NCBI GenBank assembly: GCA_022823625.1 | Contig: JAJEHQ010000023.1 | Location: forward strand, 1-64,000 | Direction: 5' to 3' | Length of the DNA: 64,000 nucleotides | Source: Gammaproteobacteria bacterium | GTDB taxonomy: Bacteria > Pseudomonadota > Gammaproteobacteria > Arenicellales > JAJDZL01 | Program-made: the position numbers and the translations under genes | Part shown: positions 26,166-35,157 of the stretch, piece by piece | Position numbering within the stretch: position 1 is the first letter of the stretch | How the letters are laid out: each line of letters begins with the position of its first letter | Notes under the pieces: generated by a model | What the model was told of the DNA's origin: nothing | What the model saw: only the letters and a program-made list of their open reading frames with translations | Database searches by the model: none

Positions 26166-26459
26166 ATGAATCTAGTCACAGTGAAGCCAAAGTTCCAAGT
26201 TACTATTCCAGCCAAGTTGCGTAAGGGTATCAATCTTCAGGAGGGAGACATCATGGAGGCAACCCTCGTCGATGATGGGATTCTGTTCAAGGTCAAGCAG
26301 GTGGTGGATCGGAACATAGTTGCTGACAGAATAGCTTCGACGTTTGCAGAGGTGCATGTGCCGCCCGAGGAAATGGCGCGTTCCGAGGATGAAGTTATGG
26401 AAGACACAATCGCGGAAATAACCGCATTACGCCGTGAGCGCCTCAACAATGAAACATGA
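26166..26459 (+). CDS. AbrB/MazE-type (SpoVT-AbrB fold) antitoxin
   Basis: 97 residues from the ATG at 26166. The swapped-hairpin DNA-binding fold is clear: VTVKPKFQVTIPAKLRKG, then LQEGDIMEATLVDDG. The charged C-terminal tail would contact a toxin. The stop overlaps the ATG of a following PIN toxin relic (ATGA), the normal layout of a vapBC-like pair. The toxin is broken, so the antitoxin now stands alone. Confidence 0.82.
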   Translation: MNLVTVKPKFQVTIPAKLRKGINLQEGDIMEATLVDDGILFKVKQVVDRNIVADRIASTFAEVHVPPEEMARSEDEVMEDTIAEITALRRERLNNET

Positions 26460-26611
26460 AGGTGGTGTTGGAGTGTGATGTCTTAATTTCAGCAGAACAA
26501 TCCGACAGCACCTGCTGTAAAGTCATCAATTGAGTTGTACAACACCATCAAATCATGCTGTCTGCTCCCATTCTATCTGAATATATGGCCGTAGCCAGTC
26601 GCCCTGACTGA
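26456..26611 (+). pseudogene. PIN-domain toxin remnant
   Basis: Starts with MKVVLECDVLISA, which matches the MKVVLDTNVLISA start of PIN toxins but with the catalytic Asp-Thr-Asn turned to Glu-Cys-Asp. A TGA ends the frame after 25 codons; the same frame then continues IMLSAPILSEYMAVASRPD, the second conserved PIN segment (ILxEYxxVxxRP), before another stop at 26611. The rest of the toxin is not recognisable. Confidence 0.65.
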
Positions 26612-26890
26612 TGCTTTACTTCAACAATAACCCGTAAAATGGATTGAGTTCGCCTATGTAAATGCGTGCGAGAACTATTGTTTTAATTCAGAAGGAAGCA
26701 GGAGCCTCACAAGGGGATACCGCCCCCTGTGCTCGAAACCACAGAGGTTATTGCTTAGCAATATATGATCTAATCTATCAAAGTCAGAAGTGTCCGACAC
26801 TACATACATCATTCAGTCCAGAAGAAAAGGACTGGATTCTGTCTTTTCCATAAAAGTAATTTTGATAACAGTTAAACCTGGAGGAATTTA

Positions 26891-27376
26891 ATGAAAAAAA
26901 TTCTACTCACTATGAGCATTTTTATGTGCTTTCTGAGCAGCGGAACTTCTCTAGCGGACGAAGCAATGCAGAAGGAAAACATCGTTTCAAAACACATGGT
27001 GGCGCAGGCAATTCTGACAGCTCACTACATTGATGCCGCGCTGAAAGCGGGATTGGACACCGCCGCGATAAATGCGACACTAGCCAGTGTAGCTGAACAA
27101 TCGGTTATTTCAGAATTCTGGATCAGTGATGAACAGGGTAATATAGAGTTCACCAATATCGATGGAATATCATTCAGTTTTCCGACCGATCCTGAAGCTG
27201 ATTCCCAAGCAGCGCCGTTTGCCGTTCTCCTTAGAGGTGTCGAAACCGTAGTTGTTCAGAAGACTCAACCGCGCGAATTTGACGATGCGTTGTTCAAATA
27301 TGTTGGTGTCGCAGGCGTTGATAAGCTACGCATAGTCCAAGTTGGGATATCTGATTCGGAGATGATCGAGCAATAG
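26891..27376 (+). CDS. Secreted Cache-like sensory domain protein
   Basis: 161 residues with a clear Sec signal peptide (MKKILLTMSIFMCFLSSG, cleavage near SLA-DE, residue ~22). The mature part, with SEFWISDEQGNIEFTN and VETVVVQKTQPREFDDALFKYVGV, resembles the periplasmic single-Cache sensor domain of chemoreceptors and kinases, but here it stands alone without a membrane anchor or signalling domain. A ribosome site GGAGG lies 6 nt before the ATG. It lies directly upstream of a TRAP transporter operon and could be an auxiliary ligand-binding protein. Function is not established. Confidence 0.55.
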   Translation: MKKILLTMSIFMCFLSSGTSLADEAMQKENIVSKHMVAQAILTAHYIDAALKAGLDTAAINATLASVAEQSVISEFWISDEQGNIEFTNIDGISFSFPTDPEADSQAAPFAVLLRGVETVVVQKTQPREFDDALFKYVGVAGVDKLRIVQVGISDSEMIEQ

Positions 27377-27674
27377 TATGTCGGTCATCTTGATGACCAA
27401 ATGATCTTAAATTTCCACAAGGAAAGTAATCTACTTACTGACTATGAACTCAGAAAATCAGTCGTGTTGAGTTCTCAATCGACAATAGTTAGTCGTATAA
27501 GAATTTCCTCTTGATCAAAGGCGATTTTCGAGAACCACTAGGCACTTTACAGGCTTTATATTGTGAATGTATCTTGTGCTATACTCTTGCTTTCGGATTG
27601 AATTTCCTGATCAGTGTAATTAAGGGTTTCCACAACTCTATTTTCTCAATCAATTTTTTATGTGAGGATATGAA

Positions 27675-28778
27675 ATGAAAGAAAAAATGAATCGTCGCCG
27701 ATTTCTGAAAGGTTCGGCGTTAGCTGCTACAGCAACAGCAGGCACGCTCGCTGCTCCTGCTGTTGTGAAAGCTCAACCAACAGTGTTGAAAATGCAAGCT
27801 GCATGGGGCGGTGGTATTTTCTTGGAGAATGCTCAGTCTTATGTAGACCGTGTGAATGCCATGGCAGGTGACGCACTGCAAATTGAGTTGCTGCCTGTCA
27901 ATGCAGTTGTAAAAACCAGTCAAATGCAAGACGCGGTACATCGAGGCGTGCTAGATGCCGCTCATTACGTGCCCGCATATTGGTATTCAAAATCTGCAGT
28001 CGCTTCGCTGTTCGGAACCGGTCCTTGTTTTGGATGGTCCAGTCAGGAAGTGCTTGGTTGGGTCCATTATGGTGGTGGACAGGAATTGTTTAACGAATTG
28101 ATGGAAAAGCTAGGTCTTAACTTGGTCAGTTTTTTCAACAGTCCGATGCCTGCCCAACCATTGGGTTGGTTTAAAGAGCAAATTACTGATTCCAGCCAAA
28201 TGAACGGTCTCAAGTATCGAACCGTTGGTCTTGCGGCGGACGTACTGCTCGAAATGGGAATGTCCGTAGTTCAGTTGCCAGGTGGTGAAATCCAGCCTGC
28301 GTTGAAATCAGGTTTGATCGACGCTGCGGAGTTCAACAACCCAACATCTGACAGAGATTTTGGTATGCAGGATGTGTCGAAACACTATCATCTGGCAAGC
28401 TTCCATCAATCTCAGGAATTCTTTGAGTGTACCTTCAACAAGCAAAAGTACGACAGTCTCGCTAGCGAGCAGAGAGCAATCCTACAGTACGCATCTGAAT
28501 CAGAGAATTCAAACTTTTATTGGCACAATACCCGACGATATGCAACTGACCTTGTCAGATTGCAGGATGAAAGCGGGGTAAACGTATATCGAACCCCTGA
28601 TTCTGTCATGTCGGACCAGCTTGTCGCTTGGGATATTGTTATTGAACGCCTTTCTGCTGAAGATGCTTTCTTCGCTAGGGTAATCGATTCCCAAAAAGCG
28701 TATGCGAAAGAAGTGATGAACTATCTGAATTTGAATCAACCCGACTATAAGCTCGCTTATAAGCACTACTACGGGTAA
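27675..28778 (+). CDS. TRAP transporter substrate-binding protein, TakP-like (DctP family)
   Basis: 367 residues with a Tat signal (NRRRFLKGS, then an Ala-rich stretch to VVKAQ near residue 34). The mature protein follows the 2-oxo acid binder TakP: WVHYGGGQELF, GWFKEQI, GLKYRTVG with the ligand-binding Arg, and GGEIQPALKSGLIDAAEF. TakP-type proteins bind 2-oxo acids such as pyruvate with a cation; a Tat signal fits a cofactor or folding requirement. GAGG lies 7 nt before the ATG at 27675. The 298 bp upstream hold no gene. First gene of a TRAP operon. Confidence 0.87.
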   Translation: MKEKMNRRRFLKGSALAATATAGTLAAPAVVKAQPTVLKMQAAWGGGIFLENAQSYVDRVNAMAGDALQIELLPVNAVVKTSQMQDAVHRGVLDAAHYVPAYWYSKSAVASLFGTGPCFGWSSQEVLGWVHYGGGQELFNELMEKLGLNLVSFFNSPMPAQPLGWFKEQITDSSQMNGLKYRTVGLAADVLLEMGMSVVQLPGGEIQPALKSGLIDAAEFNNPTSDRDFGMQDVSKHYHLASFHQSQEFFECTFNKQKYDSLASEQRAILQYASESENSNFYWHNTRRYATDLVRLQDESGVNVYRTPDSVMSDQLVAWDIVIERLSAEDAFFARVIDSQKAYAKEVMNYLNLNQPDYKLAYKHYYG

Positions 28779-28804
28779 TTCATTTATTTCATCGAAAATT
28801 GTAG

Positions 28805-28832
28805 CGGGGGTCTTACGTTAGTTAGACCCCCG
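28805..28832 (+). terminator. Hairpin between TRAP binding protein and permease genes
   Basis: CGGGGGTCT (28805-28813) and AGACCCCCG (28824-28832) form a perfect 9-bp G+C-rich stem with a 10-nt loop, 27 nt after the dctP stop. Only a few T follow, so it is likely a leaky terminator or mRNA-stabilising structure that keeps the binding protein more abundant than the permease. Confidence 0.6.
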
Positions 28833-28867
28833 TTACTACTTCAATCCGAATATTTCGGAGGGAAAAT

Positions 28868-29416
28868 TTGAATTCGTTTATACACAGCATAGAGAGTATT
28901 AGTGTATGGGTGGGCAGAGCCTTTGGGTGGTGTATTCTCATTCTCACTTTTTCTGTATCCTATGAGGTGTTTGTCCGCTATGTCCTAAACGCCCCGACCG
29001 TTTGGGTATTCGACATGATGGTGCAAATGTACGGTGCCTTGTTCCTCATGGCTGGAGCGTATGCACTTGCACAGGATAGCCACGTGCGCGGTGATGTTTT
29101 GTATCGCTTGTTCCCTGTTCGGGTTCAGGCAACCATTGACTTCATTCTTTACATTTTGTTTTTCTTTCCAGGAATGCTTGCATTGTTTTGGTTTGGCGCA
29201 GAAATCGCTTCTGATTCGTGGAGGTATAAAGAAGTCAGCTGGAACAGTCCTGCTCGAATACAAATCTATTACTTCAAGACATTGATTCCTGTAGCCGGTG
29301 GACTTCTCATCATTCAAGGTATCGCAGAAATTCTGCGATGTTGGAAAGCCATGAGAAGCGGGGAGTGGCTTGAAAGACTTGATGATGCCCAAGAAACCGA
29401 GAAAATGCTAACCTAG
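28868..29416 (+). CDS. dctQ: TRAP transporter small permease subunit (DctQ)
   Basis: 182 residues with four hydrophobic segments (about 16-36, 52-74, 90-112, 135-155), the DctQ layout. YEVFVRYVLNAPTVWVFDM is characteristic of DctQ. The start is a TTG at 28868, supported by GGAGGG 5 nt upstream; no ATG fits. It forms the membrane complex with the DctM protein encoded next. Confidence 0.83.
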   Translation: MNSFIHSIESISVWVGRAFGWCILILTFSVSYEVFVRYVLNAPTVWVFDMMVQMYGALFLMAGAYALAQDSHVRGDVLYRLFPVRVQATIDFILYILFFFPGMLALFWFGAEIASDSWRYKEVSWNSPARIQIYYFKTLIPVAGGLLIIQGIAEILRCWKAMRSGEWLERLDDAQETEKMLT

Positions 29417-29486
29417 ATTTTCGGAAGATATTGGATGATTCTTTCATCCATCATCGTTTGATTTTTAGCCTGCAGCATTACCCAAT

Positions 29487-30854
29487 ATGACCAATCCAGA
29501 AGTCGCAATTTTGATGCTCGGACTATTTATAGTCCTGGTAATGCTTGGATTTCCGATCGCTTTCACACTCATTGCCATGGGTGTCGGATTTGGTTATTTT
29601 GCGTACCATCAAGCCGGGTCTATTCAGGTTATCGCCGACGCATTCAACAATCAGATCTTCTATCTCCTGAACCAGAATACGTACTCCGTGATGGAGAACG
29701 ATACCCTTGTGGCTATACCACTATTCTTATTTATGGGATATGTTGTGGAGAGGGCGAATATCGTCAACAGACTTTTTTCGTCTCTTCAACTTGCAGCACG
29801 CAATCTTCCCGGTTCGATGGCAATAGCCGCATTGATTACCTGCACCGTTTTTTCAACCGCGAGCGGAATTGTAGGTGCTGTAGTTACTCTGATGGGCTTA
29901 CTCGCTTTCCCTGCAATGGTGAAAGCTGCTTACCGGAAGGATTTCAGCGCTGGTGTAATTTGTGCGGGAGGGACGCTTGGAATTTTGATTCCACCTTCGA
30001 TTATGCTGATTGTCTACGCGGCTATTGCTGAACTATCGCCACTTCGACTCTACGCAGCCGCCGTATTTCCAGGATTGCTCTTGGCTGGTCTATACATCAT
30101 ATACGTATTGATTAGGGCATTCGCCAATCCACAGATCGCACCAAAGCCGGACTACGACGACAGTGTATCTCGAATTGAAATATACACACAACTACTGGTG
30201 TCGTTCGTACCACTAACCGTCTTGATCATGCTGGTTCTAGGTTCAATACTTGGCGGTTTGGCTACACCTGCTGAAGCAGCCGCGATGGGTGCATTGGGTG
30301 GTCTGGTACTAGCCCTGGCATACCGGTCGCTCACTTGGCAAAAACTCAAGGAATCGGTGTTTTTGACTGCAAAAGCAACGGCCATGGTTTGTTGGATGTT
30401 CGTAGGATCATGGACATTTGCGTCCGTTTTTTCCTATTTGGGTGGTCATGACGTAATTGAGCACTGGGTTCTCGCCTTGAATCTCCAGCCATGGCAGTTT
30501 CTGATCCTTGTTCAGTTGATTATTTTCCTACTGGGGTGGCCGCTCGAGTGGTCTGAAATTTTGATCATTTTCGTACCGATATTTTTGCCGATGTTGGATA
30601 CATTCAATGTCAATCCGTACTTTTTCGCTATGCTTGTGGCGTTGAATCTGCAAACCTCGTTCCTGACACCTCCGATGGCAATGTCGGCATTCTACCTGAA
30701 AGGGGTATTGAAAAAGGACATCGAACTAGTCGAAATTTTCAAGGGAATTTTGCCTTATCTCGGAATCGTACTTTTTGCCATGTTCCTCATGTACATGTTT
30801 CCTCAGCTCGCTCTTTGGTTCCCTGACTATCTTTTTGGTCCGTATATTCCCTGA
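29487..30854 (+). CDS. dctM: TRAP transporter large permease subunit (DctM)
   Basis: 455 residues with about 12 hydrophobic segments. DctM motifs include DTLVAIPLFLFMGYVVERA, GGTLGILIPPSIMLIVYA and TPAEAAAMGALGGLV. DctM carries the solute together with sodium ions; specificity comes from the binding protein. Length at the upper end of the family fits TakP-like systems. The amidase gene follows within 30 nt, suggesting one transcript. Confidence 0.87.
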   Translation: MTNPEVAILMLGLFIVLVMLGFPIAFTLIAMGVGFGYFAYHQAGSIQVIADAFNNQIFYLLNQNTYSVMENDTLVAIPLFLFMGYVVERANIVNRLFSSLQLAARNLPGSMAIAALITCTVFSTASGIVGAVVTLMGLLAFPAMVKAAYRKDFSAGVICAGGTLGILIPPSIMLIVYAAIAELSPLRLYAAAVFPGLLLAGLYIIYVLIRAFANPQIAPKPDYDDSVSRIEIYTQLLVSFVPLTVLIMLVLGSILGGLATPAEAAAMGALGGLVLALAYRSLTWQKLKESVFLTAKATAMVCWMFVGSWTFASVFSYLGGHDVIEHWVLALNLQPWQFLILVQLIIFLLGWPLEWSEILIIFVPIFLPMLDTFNVNPYFFAMLVALNLQTSFLTPPMAMSAFYLKGVLKKDIELVEIFKGILPYLGIVLFAMFLMYMFPQLALWFPDYLFGPYIP

Positions 30855-30881
30855 TCACATTTGGTGCTCCAATTGACGAGC

Positions 30882-32213
30882 ATGCACGAGAATACCAGGA
30901 CAGCGAGAAAATATGTTGATCTAATGCTTGAAGGCGTTATTTCGTCCGAGTATCTCGTTCAACACTATCTCGATTCAATTGATCAAACGGATGGTATCAT
31001 CAATGCCTGGGCTAGCATTGATCAAAACACCGCAATTGCTCAAGCTCGAAGTATGGATCAGCTTCGCAAGAAAGGAATGCCCACTGGAATTCTACATGGC
31101 ATTCCTGTCGGCATAAAGGATATTTTTGATACGGTTGATTACCCGACAGAGATGAATTGTCTAGCGTTTGAGAACAGACGTCCGGATAAAGATTCAGCAG
31201 TAGTAGAAAGTTTGAGAGAAGCGGGCGCAGTTATTCTGGGGAAGACTGTAACTGCTGAATTGGCATACACGCATCCCCCAGCCACACGTAATCCCAGAAA
31301 CCCAGACTATGGGTCTGGCGGATCGTCTAGTGGGTCAGCTGCTGCTGTTGCTGCTGGCCAGGTTCCACTCGCAATTGGAAGCCAAACCCATGGATCGGTC
31401 ATCAGGCCTGCATCCTATTGTGGAGTCTATGGTTACAAACCGACCAGAGGCATAATCTCTAGAAGAGGGGCTCTAAAGACTTCATTTCACTTGGATCAGG
31501 TGGGGATGTTTGCTCTTGACCTTGGAGACTTGGCCCTATTGGGAAACGCCCTCGGTCGGTATGACGCTGCTGATGATTTGTGCTATCTGCGTCCGCGACC
31601 TGACACGCTTAGGGGATACGAGTCAGATCCTCCAATTGAACCTGTTTTTGCCTGGTTCGATTTACCGTATGAATCTCGATATTCAGAGGTGCTGTCGGCT
31701 GGAATCGAAGAACTCATCGACTGTCTTGGAGAGCAGGTCGATCGAGTTCCCGCCCCTCGCTCATTTGTTGGTCTTATCGAAAGTCTACGCAGAATCTACG
31801 GCTATGAGCTTTACCGCTCTCTTGACGAGTTGGATGTATTGAATTCAGAGTTCTTGAGTGAAACCATACGCACTTCCATTCAGGATATAAAACAAATTAC
31901 CGACGAGCAGTACAGTGATGCGATTGAAGCCATGCACGCATCTGTAACCTGGTTTGTAGATTTCTTTAATGACTACGACGCAATTCTGACACCTGCAGCT
32001 CCAGGAATAGCGCCAAAATTTGGTGAAGGAACTGGTGATCCATGTTGTTCAACCATATGGACTCTCGCTGGTCTGCCATGCATTTCCATGCCGATGCTAG
32101 TGGGAGAAGACAATATGCCAATCGGACTACAGTTGGTAGGCGCAGCTGAACAAGATGATCGACTGTTCAGAACAGCACGCTGGCTACTCCATTTTTTGTC
32201 CCAGCAGCCCTAG
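30882..32213 (+). CDS. Amidase signature family hydrolase
   Basis: About 443 residues from the ATG at 30882; a TTG at 30861 would add seven residues. The Ser-cisSer-Lys triad is visible: Lys in PVGIKDIFDT, the signature GSGGSSSGSAAAVAAGQ and the nucleophile in GSQTHGSVIRPAS. The family hydrolyses amides, from indoleacetamide to glutamyl-tRNA; substrate cannot be read from sequence. It sits directly behind the TRAP genes, which suggests that the transported compound or a derivative is its substrate. Confidence 0.85.
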   Translation: MHENTRTARKYVDLMLEGVISSEYLVQHYLDSIDQTDGIINAWASIDQNTAIAQARSMDQLRKKGMPTGILHGIPVGIKDIFDTVDYPTEMNCLAFENRRPDKDSAVVESLREAGAVILGKTVTAELAYTHPPATRNPRNPDYGSGGSSSGSAAAVAAGQVPLAIGSQTHGSVIRPASYCGVYGYKPTRGIISRRGALKTSFHLDQVGMFALDLGDLALLGNALGRYDAADDLCYLRPRPDTLRGYESDPPIEPVFAWFDLPYESRYSEVLSAGIEELIDCLGEQVDRVPAPRSFVGLIESLRRIYGYELYRSLDELDVLNSEFLSETIRTSIQDIKQITDEQYSDAIEAMHASVTWFVDFFNDYDAILTPAAPGIAPKFGEGTGDPCCSTIWTLAGLPCISMPMLVGEDNMPIGLQLVGAAEQDDRLFRTARWLLHFLSQQP

Positions 32214-32476
32214 ACTTGGAACTACACGCCTTATGACTGAAGTCACCCGATTAACGACCAGCGACCTAGTGCTCAATCATTTTGGCGTAAAGATAGATGA
32301 TGGAACCTTTTACATTTCAATCACCTTTCTGAAGTTTCTACTTTTCCGCTCTTTCCATTTTCGGTGTACTCCGCTATCTTTCAAATTCCAACCCTGATGC
32401 CAAACCTTAGTTCGCTAGTGTAGCAGCACGTATAATTCCTTAAGTTTCAACTTACCAGTTAGTGTAGAAAACTCCA

Positions 32477-32698
32477 ATGCTCCCAAGATCCATACAGATC
32501 ACTACCGGACTATTCGGTCTGATTGTGGTAGTCGTATTTGTAGTTGGGCTGTCTCATAGCATTTCTACGGGTTTCGCAGGATTCTGGGGTGGGCTACCAT
32601 TCGTCATCATCATTGCAATCGTACTTCCAATGGCGGCTTACGACTATTGGGATGAATGCATACGTAGAAAGATCGAAAATGGAGATTCAGGAGAATAA
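32477..32698 (+). CDS. Small two-helix membrane protein
   Basis: 73 residues with two hydrophobic stretches (about 10-30 and 38-55) and a charged C-terminal tail (YDYWDECIRRKIENG). No family recognised. It precedes the dehydrogenase gene by 31 nt. A short gene with coding-like composition, but no strong ribosome site was found. Confidence 0.45.
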   Translation: MLPRSIQITTGLFGLIVVVVFVVGLSHSISTGFAGFWGGLPFVIIIAIVLPMAAYDYWDECIRRKIENGDSGE

Positions 32699-32729
32699 CT
32701 CCTGAGCGACCAAATTTTCTCGCCTTGTT

Positions 32730-33698
32730 GTGACTGATCAACGTCCGGTTCTCTGGATTACAAGACAGCTTTCGGCTAATACCGTGGCAAGGGCTGTACG
32801 TGACTACGACACGGTTCTGGAACCACAAGACATACCTGCATCCGCGGAGCGAATCATAGAAATGAGCAACGTAGTGGATGCGATATTGCCCTGCCATTCC
32901 GAAATTTTCAGTAGCGATGTCGTCAACCGATTGGGGAGTCGCCTGAAAATCATCGCAAATCATTCTGTAGGTGTGGACCACTGTGATCTTGATGCGTTGG
33001 CAAAACGAGGAATTGTTGTGACCAACACTCCAGACGTACTTTCGGATGCAACCGCTGAAATTGCAATTCTGTTGATGCTAGGAGCTGCTAGACGTGCAAT
33101 AGAGGGTGACGCAATAGTGAGACAACAACAATGGGACAGTTGGAGCCCATCGTTTATGGTCGGTCACCAAGTAACTGGCAAAAGACTGGGAATCGTTGGT
33201 ATGGGAAGAGTCGGACAGGTCGTTGCCAAGAGGGCTGCTGGCTTTGATATGCAGGTGCACTATCACAATCGTAAGCGTCTGAATCCTGAACTTGAAGGAC
33301 GTGCAGTTTTCCATGAAAATCTAGACTCTCTCTTGGAGAATTCAGACGTGCTGTCATTGCATTGCCCTGCAACACCCCAAACCAGTAAATTGATGAATCA
33401 CAGGACTTTATCAATGCTACCAAAAAACGCCATATTAGTAAACTGCGCGCGTGGCGCTCTAGTTGACGAAGATGCATTAATTACTGCACTTGATTCCGGT
33501 CAGCTTGCAGCGGCAGGATTGGATTGTTTTGAAGTTGAACCTGGCGGCAATCCAAATTTTTCAGCCCATCAGAACATATTTATGCTGCCTCATATCGGTA
33601 GCGCTACATTCGAAACTCGGGACGCGATGGGGTTTCGCGCACTGGACAACTTAGACGCTTTCTTCAAGGGAGAAAAACCAAAGGATAAACTGGTCTGA
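32730..33698 (+). CDS. D-isomer-specific 2-hydroxyacid dehydrogenase
   Basis: 322 residues from a GTG. The NAD(P)-binding motif GIVGMGRVGQVVAKR lies at about 152-166; the catalytic Arg in NCARGALVDEDAL, the Glu in FEVEP and the His in LPHIGSAT complete the active site. This is the glyoxylate/hydroxypyruvate reductase-like family, which interconverts 2-oxo and D-2-hydroxy acids. A 2-oxo acid TRAP transporter upstream fits such chemistry. The exact substrate is open. Confidence 0.85.
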   Translation: MTDQRPVLWITRQLSANTVARAVRDYDTVLEPQDIPASAERIIEMSNVVDAILPCHSEIFSSDVVNRLGSRLKIIANHSVGVDHCDLDALAKRGIVVTNTPDVLSDATAEIAILLMLGAARRAIEGDAIVRQQQWDSWSPSFMVGHQVTGKRLGIVGMGRVGQVVAKRAAGFDMQVHYHNRKRLNPELEGRAVFHENLDSLLENSDVLSLHCPATPQTSKLMNHRTLSMLPKNAILVNCARGALVDEDALITALDSGQLAAAGLDCFEVEPGGNPNFSAHQNIFMLPHIGSATFETRDAMGFRALDNLDAFFKGEKPKDKLV

Positions 33699-33940
33699 AA
33701 TTCAGTATCAGAATATTAAGTGTTTTTCGAACCGAAGCCGGCCATGAGATGGTCGACATACTTTCGATAGTCACTAGCGTCGATCATGAGCTCAGTAAGG
33801 ACGTGAACCTCCTAGTCCGAGTTTTGGGAAATGACTAGGCTAGGTGGATACTATTACTGTCATTAATGTTGATTTCCCGACTGCCTCGACTCAGTTCAAA
33901 TTCCAAATTTCAACTGGATTACCGCGATTTTCACTTAGCA

Positions 33941-34441
33941 ATGATTAGACACTGCACAGACAACGAATTCGACCGCATACTTGAAATCATCAACGAGGCC
34001 GCACAGGTTTATAAGGGAATTATTCCGGACGATCGGTGGAAAGACCCCTACATGCCCGCTGAGGAACTCGCGGATGAGATTACCGCTGGAGTGATGTTCC
34101 ATGGCTACGAAATCCCCAAGGTCGGACTAGTGGGTGTAATGGGTGTCCAATTTGTCGAGGACGTCGCATTAATTCGCCATGCCTATGTAGTACCTGAACA
34201 TCAACGTTCAGGAATTGGATCGTCGCTGCTCATTCAGCAGTGTGCACACTTGGACCGTCCTGTTCTGGTCGGTACTTGGGCTGACGCAAAATGGGCGATC
34301 GCTTTCTACCAGCGGCATGGGTTTAATTTAGTACCGATGTCGGAAAAGTCGACACTGCTAAAAAAGTACTGGACCATTTCGGACCGGCAGATTGAGACTT
34401 CTGTGGTGCTTGCAGATGAAAAATGGTACCTTTCACCATGA
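33941..34441 (+). CDS. GNAT-family N-acetyltransferase
   Basis: About 166 residues from the ATG at 33941; a start at 33866 would add 25 residues unlike the family. The acetyl-CoA motif VVPEHQRSGIGSSLL and the late AKWAIAFYQRHGFNLV motif identify GNAT. The acceptor substrate is unknown. Its stop overlaps the following methyltransferase start by ATGA, so the two are translationally coupled. Confidence 0.8.
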   Translation: MIRHCTDNEFDRILEIINEAAQVYKGIIPDDRWKDPYMPAEELADEITAGVMFHGYEIPKVGLVGVMGVQFVEDVALIRHAYVVPEHQRSGIGSSLLIQQCAHLDRPVLVGTWADAKWAIAFYQRHGFNLVPMSEKSTLLKKYWTISDRQIETSVVLADEKWYLSP

Positions 34442-35097
34442 GCGATTTCACTCGGAATCAGAGTGCAGAACATGCGCAAGAGGTTTCGGCTGTAACGATT
34501 GCAAACTACAACCGCATTGCGGTTCCTTACAGTAAAGGCACGGCAGATCATGACGTCAGCCAGAACATCACTGCTTTACTCGATGCAATTAATGTCGATG
34601 GCCCCTACGTCATTCTTGATCTAGGCTGCGGACCTGGACGGGATTTGTGTCAGTTTAGTGCACTCGGCCACGAGGTAGTCGGTCTCGATGGCTCAATTGA
34701 GTTAGTCAGGATTGCCCGTACCAAAACGAATTGTGAGGTGCTACACCAAAACTTTCTCAACCTTAATTTACCAGTCGCTCGATTTGACGGGATTTTTGCT
34801 AATGCCTCGCTTTTTCACGTACCGACCAGTCAACTCGCGCAAGTCCTTGGCAAACTTGCTACGACTCTAAAGTCCAGTGGTGTCCTATTGTGCTCGAACC
34901 CGCGAGGCAACAACCAGGAGGGCTGGGTCGATGGACGATATGGATGTTTCCACGATCTGGAAACCTGGCGCACCTATGTAACTGACGCAGGGTTTCGGGA
35001 ACTGCACCACTACTATCGTCCGACAGGGCGACCGCGAACGGAGCAGCCTTGGCTCGTCACGGTTTGGCGCAGGAGTTCAGATATCCGTAACGAATAG
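34438..35097 (+). CDS. Class I SAM-dependent methyltransferase
   Basis: About 219 residues from the ATG at 34438. SAM motif I is ILDLGCGPGRDLCQF (~63-77), followed by VVGLDGSIELV and the FDGIFANASLFHVP acidic-loop region. The C-terminus ends with LVTVWRR, typical of small-molecule methyltransferases. Coupled to the GNAT gene by a 4-nt overlap. Substrate unknown. Confidence 0.82.
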   Translation: MSDFTRNQSAEHAQEVSAVTIANYNRIAVPYSKGTADHDVSQNITALLDAINVDGPYVILDLGCGPGRDLCQFSALGHEVVGLDGSIELVRIARTKTNCEVLHQNFLNLNLPVARFDGIFANASLFHVPTSQLAQVLGKLATTLKSSGVLLCSNPRGNNQEGWVDGRYGCFHDLETWRTYVTDAGFRELHHYYRPTGRPRTEQPWLVTVWRRSSDIRNE

Positions 35098-35157
35098 TCT
35101 CCTGTTTCACCGAAATCTGTCGTAGCCTTTACCTATTGATTCAAATGAAACGCACAG

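Noticed and set aside
26662-26853. 63-codon frame after the PIN remnant
   Set aside because: No ribosome site, no match to the rest of a PIN domain in any frame.
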